Made by a program: the position numbers and the translations under genes. The notes under the pieces are model-generated. The model did no database searches. It was not told where the DNA came from and saw nothing but the letters and a program-made list of their open reading frames with translations. A stretch of 64,000 nt of DNA from the NCBI GenBank assembly GCA_900078775.1, contig LT549889.1, positions 806,001 to 870,000 of the forward strand, read 5' to 3'. Position 1 is the stretch's first letter. Each line of letters begins with the position of its first letter. Source of the stretch: Mycolicibacterium aurum (GTDB taxonomy: Bacteria; Actinomycetota; Actinomycetes; Mycobacteriales; Mycobacteriaceae). Positions 37,483 to 45,991 of the stretch are shown one piece after another.

Positions 37483-38223
37483 ATGGGTCTGCTTGACGGC
37501 CGCACCGCGGTGATCACCGGGGGTGCGCAGGGGATCGGGTTCGCGATCGCCGAACGGTTCGTGGCGGAGGGCGCCCGTGTGGTGCTCGGCGACCTGAATC
37601 TGGACGCCACCGAGGCCGCCGTCGCCAAGCTGGGCGGGCCGTCGGTCGCCAAGGCGGTGTCTTGCAACGTGGTCGAGGCCGCGGAGGTGGAGGCGCTCGT
37701 CGGGGCGGCCGTGGACACCTTCGGCAGCCTGGACATCATGGTCAACAACGCCGGTATCACCCGGGACGCCACCATGCGCAAGATGACCGAGGAACAGTTC
37801 GATCAGGTCGTCGCCGTGCACCTGAAGGGCTCCTGGAACGGCACCCGGTTGGCCGCCGGCATCATGCGGGAAGCCAAAAGCGGTGCCATCGTGAACATCT
37901 CGTCGATCTCCGGCAAGGTCGGCCTGGTCGGCCAGACCAACTACTCGGCCGCCAAGGCCGGCATCGTCGGCCTGACCAAGGCGGCCGCCAAAGAGGTTGC
38001 CCACCTCGGCGTGCGGGTCAACGCGATCCAGCCCGGCCTGATTCGCTCTGCCATGACCGAGGCCATGCCACAACGGATCTGGGACCAGAAGCTGGCCGAG
38101 ATCCCGATGGGCCGCGCCGCCGAACCCAGCGAGGTCGCCTCGGTGGCCCTGTTCCTGGCCTCGGACCTGTCCTCCTACATGACGGGCACCGTGCTCGAAG
38201 TGACCGGCGGGCGGCACATCTAG
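37483..38223 (+). CDS. Short-chain dehydrogenase/reductase, FabG-like
   Basis: A 246-residue NAD(P)-dependent SDR, probably oxidising a 3-hydroxyacyl-CoA here rather than working in synthesis. Motifs: cofactor '[11 protein letters not shown]', 'NNAGITRD', catalytic Ser and '[10 protein letters not shown]' (Tyr-xxx-Lys), 'QPGLIRS'. ATG 37483 is chosen over an upstream frame start ([14 protein letters not shown]). It opens a four-gene operon with thiolase, fadE and GntR, abutting the thiolase without gap. Confidence 0.93.
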   Translation: MGLLDGRTAVITGGAQGIGFAIAERFVAEGARVVLGDLNLDATEAAVAKLGGPSVAKAVSCNVVEAAEVEALVGAAVDTFGSLDIMVNNAGITRDATMRKMTEEQFDQVVAVHLKGSWNGTRLAAGIMREAKSGAIVNISSISGKVGLVGQTNYSAAKAGIVGLTKAAAKEVAHLGVRVNAIQPGLIRSAMTEAMPQRIWDQKLAEIPMGRAAEPSEVASVALFLASDLSSYMTGTVLEVTGGRHI

Positions 38224-39450
38224 ATGACCGAGTTCACCAGGGAAGCCGTCATCTGCGAGCCGGTCCGCACCCCGATCGGCCGCTACGGCGGCATGTTCAA
38301 GTCCCTCACCGCCGTCGACCTCGGTGTCGCGGCACTGCAAGGCCTGCTGAAGCGCACCGGCGTGCCCGCCGACGCGATCGAGGACGTCATCCTCGGACAC
38401 TGCTATCCCTCCAGCGAGGCACCGGCGATCGGCCGGGTGGTCGCTCTGGACGCCGGCCTGCCGATCACGGTGCCCGGCATGCAGATCGACCGCCGCTGCG
38501 GATCGGGCCTGCAGGCCGTCATCCAGGCCTGCCTGCAGGTGGCCAGTGGCAGCAATGATCTGGTGATCGCCGGTGGTGCCGAGTCGATGAGCAATGTGGC
38601 CTTCCACTCCACCGACATGCGCTGGGGCGGCGCCCGCACCGGCGTGCAGATCCATGACGGTCTGGCCCGCGGCCGGGTCACCGCCGGCGGCAAGAACTAC
38701 CCGGTGCCCGGCGGCATGCTGGAGACCGCGGAGAACCTGCGCCGCCAGTACGGCATCTCCCGCGCCGAGCAGGACGAACTCGCGGTGCGCTCGCACCAGA
38801 AGGCGATCGCCGCGCAGACCAGCGGGGTGCTGGCCGAGGAGATCATCCCGGTCACGGTGTCCTCCCGGGCGGGCGAGCAGGTGATCTCCGTGGACGAACA
38901 CCCGCGTGCGGACACCACCGTCGAAGCGCTGGCCAAGCTGCGTCCGGTGCTGGGCAAGAGCGATCCGGACGCCACCGTGACCGCCGGCAACTCCAGCGGC
39001 CAGAACGACGCCGCCTCCATGTGCATCGTCACCACCCGCGAACGCGCCACCGAACTGGGGCTCAAACCCCTTGTCCGGCTGGCCTCCTGGGGGCTGGCCG
39101 GGGTGGCCCCCAACGTCATGGGCATCGGGCCGGTGCCGGCCACCGCGAAGGCGCTGGATAACGCCGGGCTCAAGCTCGCCGATATCGACATCGTCGAACT
39201 CAACGAGGCGTTCGCCGCGCAGGCGTTGGCCTGCATGCGCGAATGGCAGTTCACCGACGCCGATCTGGAGCGCACCAACGTGCGCGGCTCGGGCATCTCG
39301 CTCGGGCATCCGGTCAGCGCGACCGGCGGGCGGATGCTCGCCACCCTGGCCCGCGAGCTGGAACTGCGCGATGCGCGATACGGGTTGGAGACCATGTGCA
39401 TCGGTGGCGGCCAGGGCCTGGCCGCCGTATTCGAACGGATTGCTGAATGA
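38224..39450 (+). CDS. Acetyl-CoA C-acyltransferase (thiolase)
   Basis: A 408-residue degradative thiolase that cleaves 3-ketoacyl-CoA with CoA. Active site: Cys92 in 'DRRCGSGLQAV', His362 in 'ISLGHPVSATGGR', Cys392 in 'ETMCIGGGQG', plus 'ELNEAFAAQ'. It follows the SDR directly and overlaps the next gene as ATGA. Together the SDR, thiolase and fadE cover three of the four beta-oxidation steps; hydration could come from the MaoC gene upstream. Confidence 0.95.
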   Translation: MTEFTREAVICEPVRTPIGRYGGMFKSLTAVDLGVAALQGLLKRTGVPADAIEDVILGHCYPSSEAPAIGRVVALDAGLPITVPGMQIDRRCGSGLQAVIQACLQVASGSNDLVIAGGAESMSNVAFHSTDMRWGGARTGVQIHDGLARGRVTAGGKNYPVPGGMLETAENLRRQYGISRAEQDELAVRSHQKAIAAQTSGVLAEEIIPVTVSSRAGEQVISVDEHPRADTTVEALAKLRPVLGKSDPDATVTAGNSSGQNDAASMCIVTTRERATELGLKPLVRLASWGLAGVAPNVMGIGPVPATAKALDNAGLKLADIDIVELNEAFAAQALACMREWQFTDADLERTNVRGSGISLGHPVSATGGRMLATLARELELRDARYGLETMCIGGGQGLAAVFERIAE

Positions 39451-40640
39451 CCAAACTCGCCCAGACTCCCGGCCTGACCGACGTGCAGGCCGAGATCGTC
39501 GCCACCGTACGCCAGTTCGTGGACAAGGAGATCATCCCGAACGCCCAGGAGTTGGAGCATTCGGACACTTACCCGCAGCAGATCGTCGACCAGATGCGGG
39601 AGATGGGCCTGTTCGGGCTGATGATTCCCGAGGAGTACGGCGGTCTCGGCGAGTCGCTGCTGACCTACGCGCTGTGCGTGGAGGAGTTGGCGCGTGGCTG
39701 GATGAGCGTCTCCGGGGTGATCAACACCCACTTCATCGTCGCGTACATGATCCGCCAGCACGGCACCGACGAGCAGAAGCAGCACTACCTGCCGCGGATG
39801 GCCACCGGCGAGGTGCGCGGCGCGTTCTCGATGTCCGAGCCGGAGCTGGGGTCCGACGTCGCCGCGATCCGCACCAAGGGGGTCCGCGACGCGGACGGGA
39901 ACTACACCATCACCGGCCAGAAGATGTGGCTGACCAACGGTGGCAGTTCGACGCTGGTGGCAGCACTGGTGAAAACCGATGAGGGAGCGGACAAGGCGCA
40001 CCGCAACCTGACCGCGTTCCTGATCGAGAAGCCGGCCGGATTCGGTGAGGTGCTGCCCGGGCTGACCATCCCGGGCAAGCTGGACAAGCTGGGCTACAAG
40101 GGCATCGACACCACTGAGCTGATCTTCGACGGTTACCGGGCGTCGGCCGGTGATGTGCTCGGCGGGGTGCCCGGTAAGGGCTTCTTCCAGATGATGGACG
40201 GTGTCGAGGTCGGCCGGGTGAATGTCTCGGCGCGGGCCTGCGGGGTCGCACTGCGGGCGTTCGAGTTGGCGATTCGCTATGCGCAGCAACGGGAGACGTT
40301 CGGTAAGCCGATCGCCGGTCACCAGGCGATCGCCTTCCAGCTCGCCGAGATGGCCACCAAGGTCGAGGCCGCGCACCTGATGATGGTCAACGCGGCCCGG
40401 TTGAAGGACTCCGGTGATCGCAACGACGTGGCTTCCGGTATGGCGAAATACCTCGCCAGCGAGTACTGCGCGGAGGTCACCCAGCAGGCGTTCCGGATCC
40501 ACGGCGGCTACGGCTACTCCAAGGAGTACGAGATCGAGCGGCTGATGCGGGATTCGCCGTTCCTGTTGATCGGTGAGGGCACCAGCGAGATCCAGAAGAC
40601 GATCATCAGCAAGAACCTGCTCGATGAGTATCGGATCTAA
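39447..40640 (+). CDS. Acyl-CoA dehydrogenase
   Basis: A 397-residue FAD enzyme with intact motifs: 'AFSMSEPELGSDVAA', 'ITGQKMWLTNGG', 'QRETFGKPIAGHQAI', 'RIHGGYGYSKEY' and catalytic Glu377 in 'GEGTSEIQKT'. It resembles short/branched-chain dehydrogenases. ATGA overlap with the thiolase; its 3' end overlaps the GntR start by 17 bases, so this is a coupled operon. Confidence 0.94.
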   Translation: MTKLAQTPGLTDVQAEIVATVRQFVDKEIIPNAQELEHSDTYPQQIVDQMREMGLFGLMIPEEYGGLGESLLTYALCVEELARGWMSVSGVINTHFIVAYMIRQHGTDEQKQHYLPRMATGEVRGAFSMSEPELGSDVAAIRTKGVRDADGNYTITGQKMWLTNGGSSTLVAALVKTDEGADKAHRNLTAFLIEKPAGFGEVLPGLTIPGKLDKLGYKGIDTTELIFDGYRASAGDVLGGVPGKGFFQMMDGVEVGRVNVSARACGVALRAFELAIRYAQQRETFGKPIAGHQAIAFQLAEMATKVEAAHLMMVNAARLKDSGDRNDVASGMAKYLASEYCAEVTQQAFRIHGGYGYSKEYEIERLMRDSPFLLIGEGTSEIQKTIISKNLLDEYRI

Positions 40641-41307
40641 CTCGGAGTTCGCGGCCCGCCCGCAACTGTCCGATGACGTCGCCCGGGTGGTGCGCCGCCG
40701 GATCTTCGACGGCACCTACCGGGCGGGGGAGTATCTGCGGCTCGACCAGCTGGCCGCCGATCTCGGGATCAGCGTCACCCCGGTGCGGGAGGCGCTGCTG
40801 AACCTGCGCGCCGAGGGGCTGCTGGTACAGCACCCCCGGCGCGGGTTCATGGTGCTGGAGTTCACCGCCCGCGATCTGGCCGATGTCGCCCAGGTGCAGG
40901 CCTACGTCGGGGGGGAACTCGCCGCGCGGGCGGCCGAGAACATCACCGCCGAACAGCTTTCCGAGCTCAAGAGGATTCAGGACGAACTGGAGCGGGCCTA
41001 CGGGGACTCCGATCCGGAGCGCACGGTGCGGCTCAATCACGAGTACCACCGGCTGATCAACGTCGCCGCGGACTCACCCAAGCTGACCCTGTTCATGTCC
41101 GGGATCACCCGCTATCAGCCGGAGTCGGTGTTCCCGACGCTGCCGGGCTGGCCGACGCAGTCGATCAAAGATCACCGGCGGGTGATCGCGGCGTTCGAGA
41201 ACCGGGATCCGGATGAGGCCCGGGCGGCGATGGCGGAGCACTTCACCATCGGGGTGGCCCCACTGTGCGAGCACCTGACCTCGCTGGGGGTCATCGCACC
41301 GATTTGA
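40624..41307 (+). CDS. GntR-family regulator, FadR/FCD subfamily
   Basis: A 227-residue regulator. N-terminal winged helix-turn-helix ('DQLAADLGISVTPVREALLNLRAEGLL') and an all-helical FCD ligand domain with a possible metal site ('LNHEYHRLINVA', 'DHRRVIAAF', 'MAEHFTIG'). FCD proteins bind acids or acyl-CoA and release DNA. Last gene of the SDR-thiolase-fadE operon, which it most likely controls; candidate site 37416-37429. Confidence 0.9.
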   Translation: MSIGSNSEFAARPQLSDDVARVVRRRIFDGTYRAGEYLRLDQLAADLGISVTPVREALLNLRAEGLLVQHPRRGFMVLEFTARDLADVAQVQAYVGGELAARAAENITAEQLSELKRIQDELERAYGDSDPERTVRLNHEYHRLINVAADSPKLTLFMSGITRYQPESVFPTLPGWPTQSIKDHRRVIAAFENRDPDEARAAMAEHFTIGVAPLCEHLTSLGVIAPI

Positions 41308-41336
41308 CGTGCGTCAGAAGTTGTTGACGTGTGTCA
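41305..41336. promoter_or_regulatory. Tandem operator pair upstream of the FMO operon
   Basis: TGACGTGCGTCA (41305-41316) and TGACGTGTGTCA (41325-41336) are near-identical palindromes (TGAC/GTCA arms) repeated at 20 bases, about two helical turns. A possible -35 TTGACG (41324-41329) and -10 TACTGT (41348-41353), 18 bases apart, overlap the second site. This suits repression by the EthR-like regulator encoded in the operon. Confidence 0.6.
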
Positions 41337-41383
41337 GCTGGTCTCGGTACTGTTCTGCGTCACAGCGACCCCGAGGAGTGACT

Positions 41384-42730
41384 GTGGTGCCAAGCCAGCC
41401 GCGGACGGCGATCATCGGTGCCGGGATCAGCGGGTTGACCGCGGGCAAGATGCTCAAGGACTACCGGATTCCCTACACCACCTTCGAGATGTCCGACCGG
41501 ATCGGCGGCAACTGGGCATTCGGCAACCCCAACGGCCTGAGCAGCGCGTACCGGTCGCTGCACATCGACACCTCCAAGCATCGGTTGTCGTTCAAGGACT
41601 TTCCGATGCCCGAGCACTACCCGTCGTTCCCGCACCACAGTGATGTCAAGGCCTACCTGGACTCCTACGCCGAGGCGTTCGGCCTGCTGGAGAACATCGA
41701 GTTCAACAATGCGGTGCGGCACGCCCGTCCGCGCCCCGGCGGGGGATGGCTGATCGAGGACCAGGCCGGGACGACCCGCGAATTCGACCTGCTGGTGGTC
41801 GGCAATGGGCATCACTGGGATGCGCGATGGGCCGACTTCCCGGGCGAGTTCACCGGTGAGTCGATCCACTCGCACCACTACGTCGACCCGCAGACCCCGC
41901 TGGCGCTGACCGGGAAACGGATCCTGGTGGTCGGGATCGGCAACAGCGCCGCGGACATCACCGTCGAGCTGTCGTCGAAGACGTTGCAGAACAAGGTGAC
42001 GCTGTCCACCCGGTCCAGCGCCTGGATCGTGCCGAAATACCTTGCCGGACAACCCGGGGACAAGATCTTCAAGACGACGCCGTATCTGCCGCTGTCCTGG
42101 CAGCGCAAAGCCGCACAGGCATTCGCCCCGCTGGTGGGCGCCGATCCGACCAAATACGGTCTGCCGCCGGCCAATCACAAACTGTTCGAGGCGCATCCGA
42201 CCCAATCGGTGGAACTCCCGCTGCGGCTGGGCTCCGGTGACGTGATCCCGAAGCCGAACGTATCGCGGTTGGACGGGGACACCGTGCACTTCGACGACGG
42301 CACCTCCGATGTGTTCGACGTGATCATCTACGCCACCGGCTACAACATCACCTTCCCGTTCTTCGACCCCGACCTGATCAGCGCGCCGGAGAACCAGATC
42401 CGGTTGTACAAGCGGATGTTCAAGCCCGGGTTCGAGGACCTGGTGTTCATCGGTTTCGCGCAGGCCATCCCGACGCTGTTCCCGTTCGTGGAGTGCCAGT
42501 CCCGGTTGCTGGCGGCCTATGCCTCCGGCCGGTACGCGCTGCCACCGGTGGCCGAGATGGAGCGGGTGATCGACGCCGATCAGCAATTGCACGCCGGGCA
42601 CTGCACCAACCGCGCCCGGCACACCCAGCAGGTCGACTACTTCTACTACGAACATGACATCCGCACCAAGGAGATCCCGGCCGGCATCAGGCGGGCCGCG
42701 GCGGCCCGGCCGGAACTCATCCCGGTATGA
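41384..42730 (+). CDS. Flavin-containing monooxygenase (possible Baeyer-Villiger type)
   Basis: A 448-residue FAD/NADPH monooxygenase. FAD loop 'AIIGAGISGLTAGK', second Rossmann loop 'VVGIGNSAADI' for NADPH, and the family motif FxGxxxHxxxY as 'FTGESIHSHHY'. Such enzymes oxidise ketones, sulphides or amines; with an EthR-like regulator and an esterase it resembles the EthA/EthR arrangement. A GAGGAG lies at 41373-41378; GTG 41384 or GTG 41387 are both possible starts. Overlaps the TetR gene by four bases. Confidence 0.9.
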   Translation: MVPSQPRTAIIGAGISGLTAGKMLKDYRIPYTTFEMSDRIGGNWAFGNPNGLSSAYRSLHIDTSKHRLSFKDFPMPEHYPSFPHHSDVKAYLDSYAEAFGLLENIEFNNAVRHARPRPGGGWLIEDQAGTTREFDLLVVGNGHHWDARWADFPGEFTGESIHSHHYVDPQTPLALTGKRILVVGIGNSAADITVELSSKTLQNKVTLSTRSSAWIVPKYLAGQPGDKIFKTTPYLPLSWQRKAAQAFAPLVGADPTKYGLPPANHKLFEAHPTQSVELPLRLGSGDVIPKPNVSRLDGDTVHFDDGTSDVFDVIIYATGYNITFPFFDPDLISAPENQIRLYKRMFKPGFEDLVFIGFAQAIPTLFPFVECQSRLLAAYASGRYALPPVAEMERVIDADQQLHAGHCTNRARHTQQVDYFYYEHDIRTKEIPAGIRRAAAARPELIPV

Positions 42731-43326
42731 GATCGCCGACCGACCGCCGACCGACACTGCGCAGCGACGAGCGTCGGGAGGCCATCCTGGACGCCCTGGA
42801 CAGCTGGCTGCAGGAATCCAGCCTCGACGCGGTCAATGTCGCCGAGATCACCGCGCAGGCCGGGGTCACGCGCTCGGCCTTCTATTTCTACTTCGAGAAC
42901 AAGGCGGCCGCGGTGGCCGCACTGGTCGAGCGACTGGTGGCGGAGGTCTTCGTCGTCAGCGACGAATTCACGTCCGGCGGTGGGAATCCGCGTGATCGGG
43001 TTTACACCATGCTGGAGGGGTTGTTCGACAGCGCGGACCGGTACCGGCACGTGTTCAGCGCCATGCTGGAGGCGCGGGGTTCCAGTCTGACCATCCGGCG
43101 GATCTGGGACGACGGCCGCGACGCGTTCAAGCCGTCGGTGACGGAGCTGATCCGCGCCGAGCGGGCCGAGGATTCACCCGATCCGGAGGTGCTCGCAGCG
43201 GTGCTACTGGAATTCAACGACCGGATGGTGGAGCGGTTCCTCTTCGGTGGTCGGCTGACGCGAGATCAGCTGATCGACGGAGCGGCCGCGATATGGCTGA
43301 GTACGATCTACGGAGAGCGACGATGA
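42727..43326 (+). CDS. TetR-family regulator, EthR-like
   Basis: A 199-residue repressor. Its helix-turn-helix 'NVAEITAQAGVTRSAFYFYFENKAAAV' and its C-terminal pattern 'EFNDRMVERFLFGG..AAIWLSTIYG' both resemble mycobacterial EthR, whose ligand pocket binds hydrophobic compounds. It lies between the FMO and hydrolase genes, overlapping both as ATGA, and probably controls the whole operon through the tandem TGACGTGYGTCA sites. Confidence 0.9.
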   Translation: MRSPTDRRPTLRSDERREAILDALDSWLQESSLDAVNVAEITAQAGVTRSAFYFYFENKAAAVAALVERLVAEVFVVSDEFTSGGGNPRDRVYTMLEGLFDSADRYRHVFSAMLEARGSSLTIRRIWDDGRDAFKPSVTELIRAERAEDSPDPEVLAAVLLEFNDRMVERFLFGGRLTRDQLIDGAAAIWLSTIYGERR

Positions 43327-44210
43327 CTTACCGGGACATTTCCTTCGATTCGCACGGAACCCGCTGCAGTGGATGGCATTTCCGCTCGGATGGGGATCGC
43401 CCGCGGCCCGTCGTGGTGATCGCGCACGGCTTCGGCGGCACCAAGGATTCCGGGCTGGAGCCCTTCGCTGAACGGTTCGCCGAGGCCGGCATCGACGTGC
43501 TGGCCTTCGATTATCGGGGCTTCGGGGCCTCCGACGGTGAGCCACGGCAGACGATCTCGCTGGAGCGCCAGATCGCCGACTTCCACAGCGCCATCGCCGC
43601 GGCCCAGGACCTGCCGGGCGTCGACCGTGTCGCCTTGTGGGGTGCGTCCATGTCCGGTGGCCACGTGCTGCAGGTGGCCGCAGACCGGTCCGACATCGCC
43701 GCGGTGATCGCGTTGACGCCGTTGACCAGTGGGCTGGCCGCCGGCCGGGCCGCCATCGGGGAGCGGGACGTGCTCACCGCGGTGCGCTGGACCGCGACCG
43801 GGGTGCGCAGCAGGTTCTCGACGGCCCGCGGTGGTGCCGCGACGATGATGCCGATCGTCGGGCGCCCCGGTGAGCCCGGAGCGCTGACCCTTTCGGGCGC
43901 CTACGAGAGCTATCTGGCGATGGCGGGACCGACCTGGCGCAACGAGATCGACGCGTCGGTCGGGATGGAGCTGGGCCGGCTGCGCGTGAAGTCCGCGGCC
44001 AAGCGGCTGAGCTGCCCGGTACTGGTGCAGATCGGCGACTTCGACCGGTTCGTGCCCGCGGGTTCGGTGGCCAAGACCGCCGAGCTGGCCCGCGCCCAGG
44101 TGCACCGCTACGCCTGCGACCACTTCGACGTGTGGCCGGGCAATGAGTGGTTCGACAAGACCGTCAGCGATCAGGTGACGTTCCTGCGGAGGGTGCTCGC
44201 GCTCGGCTGA
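43323..44210 (+). CDS. Alpha/beta hydrolase
   Basis: A 295-residue hydrolase from ATG 43323. Oxyanion region 'IAHGFGGTKDSG', nucleophile elbow 'WGASMSGG' (Ser109), acid in 'QIGDFDRFVP' and His in 'YACDHFDVW'. Together with the FMO it suggests oxidation of a ketone to an ester followed by ester cleavage, but this is inference. Third gene of the operon. Confidence 0.9.
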   Translation: MTYRDISFDSHGTRCSGWHFRSDGDRPRPVVVIAHGFGGTKDSGLEPFAERFAEAGIDVLAFDYRGFGASDGEPRQTISLERQIADFHSAIAAAQDLPGVDRVALWGASMSGGHVLQVAADRSDIAAVIALTPLTSGLAAGRAAIGERDVLTAVRWTATGVRSRFSTARGGAATMMPIVGRPGEPGALTLSGAYESYLAMAGPTWRNEIDASVGMELGRLRVKSAAKRLSCPVLVQIGDFDRFVPAGSVAKTAELARAQVHRYACDHFDVWPGNEWFDKTVSDQVTFLRRVLALG

Positions 44211-44331
44211 GTCTCCGGGGTGGCTATGTCAGTGCCCACCTAGTAGCGACATTCGAGCGACAAACCAGCCTCAGAAATTTCTTTGGACTCTTTGGTCTCT
44301 GGTGTCACATTCTGCCGTTTTCTGTCGGTAG

Positions 44332-44347
44332 TCGCACATACGTTCTA
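44332..44347 (+). promoter_or_regulatory. SOS-box-like (LexA) site upstream of the 13E12 gene
   Basis: TCGCACATACGTTCTA matches the mycobacterial SOS box TCGAACATATGTTCGA at 13 of 16 positions and ends three bases before the ATG of the DUF222/HNH gene. Some 13E12-family genes in M. tuberculosis are known LexA targets, which supports it. Confidence 0.55.
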
Positions 44348-44350
44348 ATC

Positions 44351-45925
44351 ATGAAGAGCGGCGCGGTGGCGGGTCGGGAGACGGTGCAGCATGCACTGGC
44401 CGATCACGCTGCGTCGACCAAGGCGCTGTTGGATGCCGATTTCACCGCCTTCGACACGGCGGAGTTGTTGGCCATCCAGTCCGAACGCGAACGGCGTGCC
44501 CGCGCCGAGGAGATGGTCGGGCACCGGATCCAGGCCGCGCTGATGGCGCGCGCGTCCGTGCATGAGATCGGCGGGAAGTCGTGGGTGGATGTGTTGGCCA
44601 CCCGGATGCGGCTGTCCCGCGCCGAGGCGGGGCGGCGGGTGCGGGATGCCGAGTTGTTGGGGCCGCGGCACGCCATCGGCGGGCAGCCGTTGGAGCCGGC
44701 GCTGCCGGCGTGTGCGGCGGCGTTGACCGAGGGCAGCATCAGCGTCGGGCATGTCGCGGTGATCCGGTCGCTGCTGAAATCGGTGTCGGGGCGCATGTCG
44801 GGGACGGGGATCGCGAGGTTGGAGGCCGCACTGGTCACCGCCGGCAAGACCACCTTCCCGGAAGCCTTGCGTGAAGCCGCCCAGCGGGTGCTCTACAAAC
44901 TCAACCAGGACGGCGACGGCCCGGATGAGGCCCGGCATAAGCGGGGGATCACTTTGGGCCCGCAGGATCCAGACGGGCTGGTGCGCATCACCGGGTGGGT
45001 GGACGCGGAGTTGGCCGCCTATATCGCCACCGCACAACAGGTCTGGGCCCAACCCGGGGTCAACAACCCCGATGATCCAGAGCCCAAGCTCAACCCGGAC
45101 CCGATCGACCACGAAGAGCCCTGCCCGCGGGAGTGCGACCCCGCAGATACCGAGACGGACGAGAGGGAAGAAGAGCCCCCGGCCGATGACACCACCACAG
45201 ACGACGACGGCCTCGCGGCGTTGGCCGACGGCGAGCCTCCCATCGCGCCCGCCATGGACTCCTCCGACCCGAACCACCCCACCGACTTCGGCGCCCTGGC
45301 CGACCTCGCCGCCGGGGACACCCGCAGCCGCTCCCAACGCCTGCACGACGCGTTCAAGGCCATCTTCCGTGATGCCCTGATGGCCAAGAACCTCGGCCAA
45401 CACAACGGCATCCCGATCACCGTCGTCGTCTCCACCACCCTGGCCGAACTCGAAGCCGGGGCGGGAATCGCGGTCACCGGGACCGGCACCCTGATGCCCA
45501 TGCCGGATCTGATCCGGCTCGCCGAACAGGCCTACCACTACCTGGTGGTCTACCGGGAACACACCGCCGAACCGCTCTACCTGGGCCGCACCAAACGCCT
45601 CGCGTCCAAAGCCCAACGCCTACTGCTCTACAACCGCGACCGCGGCTGCACCCGGCCCGGCTGCACCAAAGCCGCCTGTCACTGCCAGGCCCATCACGCC
45701 GACCCGAGCTGGAAGAACGGCGGGCGCACCGACGCCCCGGACCTGGCGTTGGGCTGCGGACCCGACAACCGGCTGGCCGAAATGGGCTGGACCACCCGCA
45801 TCGACAAACAAACCGGACGCACCCACTGGCACCCACCACCACTGATGGACACCGGCGGCGACACCCTCAACCACCACTTCCACCCGGAGGAACTGCTGGG
45901 ACCGGACGGGGGAGCCGACCCGTGA
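44351..45925 (+). CDS. DUF222/HNH endonuclease, 13E12 repeat family
   Basis: A 524-residue protein of the 13E12 family, repetitive in mycobacterial genomes. Residues about 30-400 are DUF222, interrupted by an acidic low-complexity stretch about 235-330 ('DPADTETDEREEEPPADD'). The C-terminal HNH nuclease-like region has 'NRDRGCTRPGCTKAACHCQAHHAD' and 'ALGCGPDNRLAE'. ATG 44351 is chosen, not an upstream frame start. The 140 bases before it are AT-richer and end in an SOS-like box. Possibly a mobile or selfish unit; function unproven. Confidence 0.88.
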   Translation: MKSGAVAGRETVQHALADHAASTKALLDADFTAFDTAELLAIQSERERRARAEEMVGHRIQAALMARASVHEIGGKSWVDVLATRMRLSRAEAGRRVRDAELLGPRHAIGGQPLEPALPACAAALTEGSISVGHVAVIRSLLKSVSGRMSGTGIARLEAALVTAGKTTFPEALREAAQRVLYKLNQDGDGPDEARHKRGITLGPQDPDGLVRITGWVDAELAAYIATAQQVWAQPGVNNPDDPEPKLNPDPIDHEEPCPRECDPADTETDEREEEPPADDTTTDDDGLAALADGEPPIAPAMDSSDPNHPTDFGALADLAAGDTRSRSQRLHDAFKAIFRDALMAKNLGQHNGIPITVVVSTTLAELEAGAGIAVTGTGTLMPMPDLIRLAEQAYHYLVVYREHTAEPLYLGRTKRLASKAQRLLLYNRDRGCTRPGCTKAACHCQAHHADPSWKNGGRTDAPDLALGCGPDNRLAEMGWTTRIDKQTGRTHWHPPPLMDTGGDTLNHHFHPEELLGPDGGADP

Positions 45926-45946
45926 GTCAGGCCGAGCCACCACCAT

Positions 45947-45963
45947 ACTGTAATACTTACAGT
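45947..45963. promoter_or_regulatory. 17-base perfect palindrome upstream of the CaiB transferase
   Basis: ACTGTAATACTTACAGT: seven-base arms around TAC. It is 14 of 17 identical to the site at 60612-60628, in the TetR-echA divergent gap. Lies 29 bases before the chosen CDS start. Confidence 0.65.
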
Positions 45964-45991
45964 GCATTATTCGACGGCGATGGGTGCAGGC

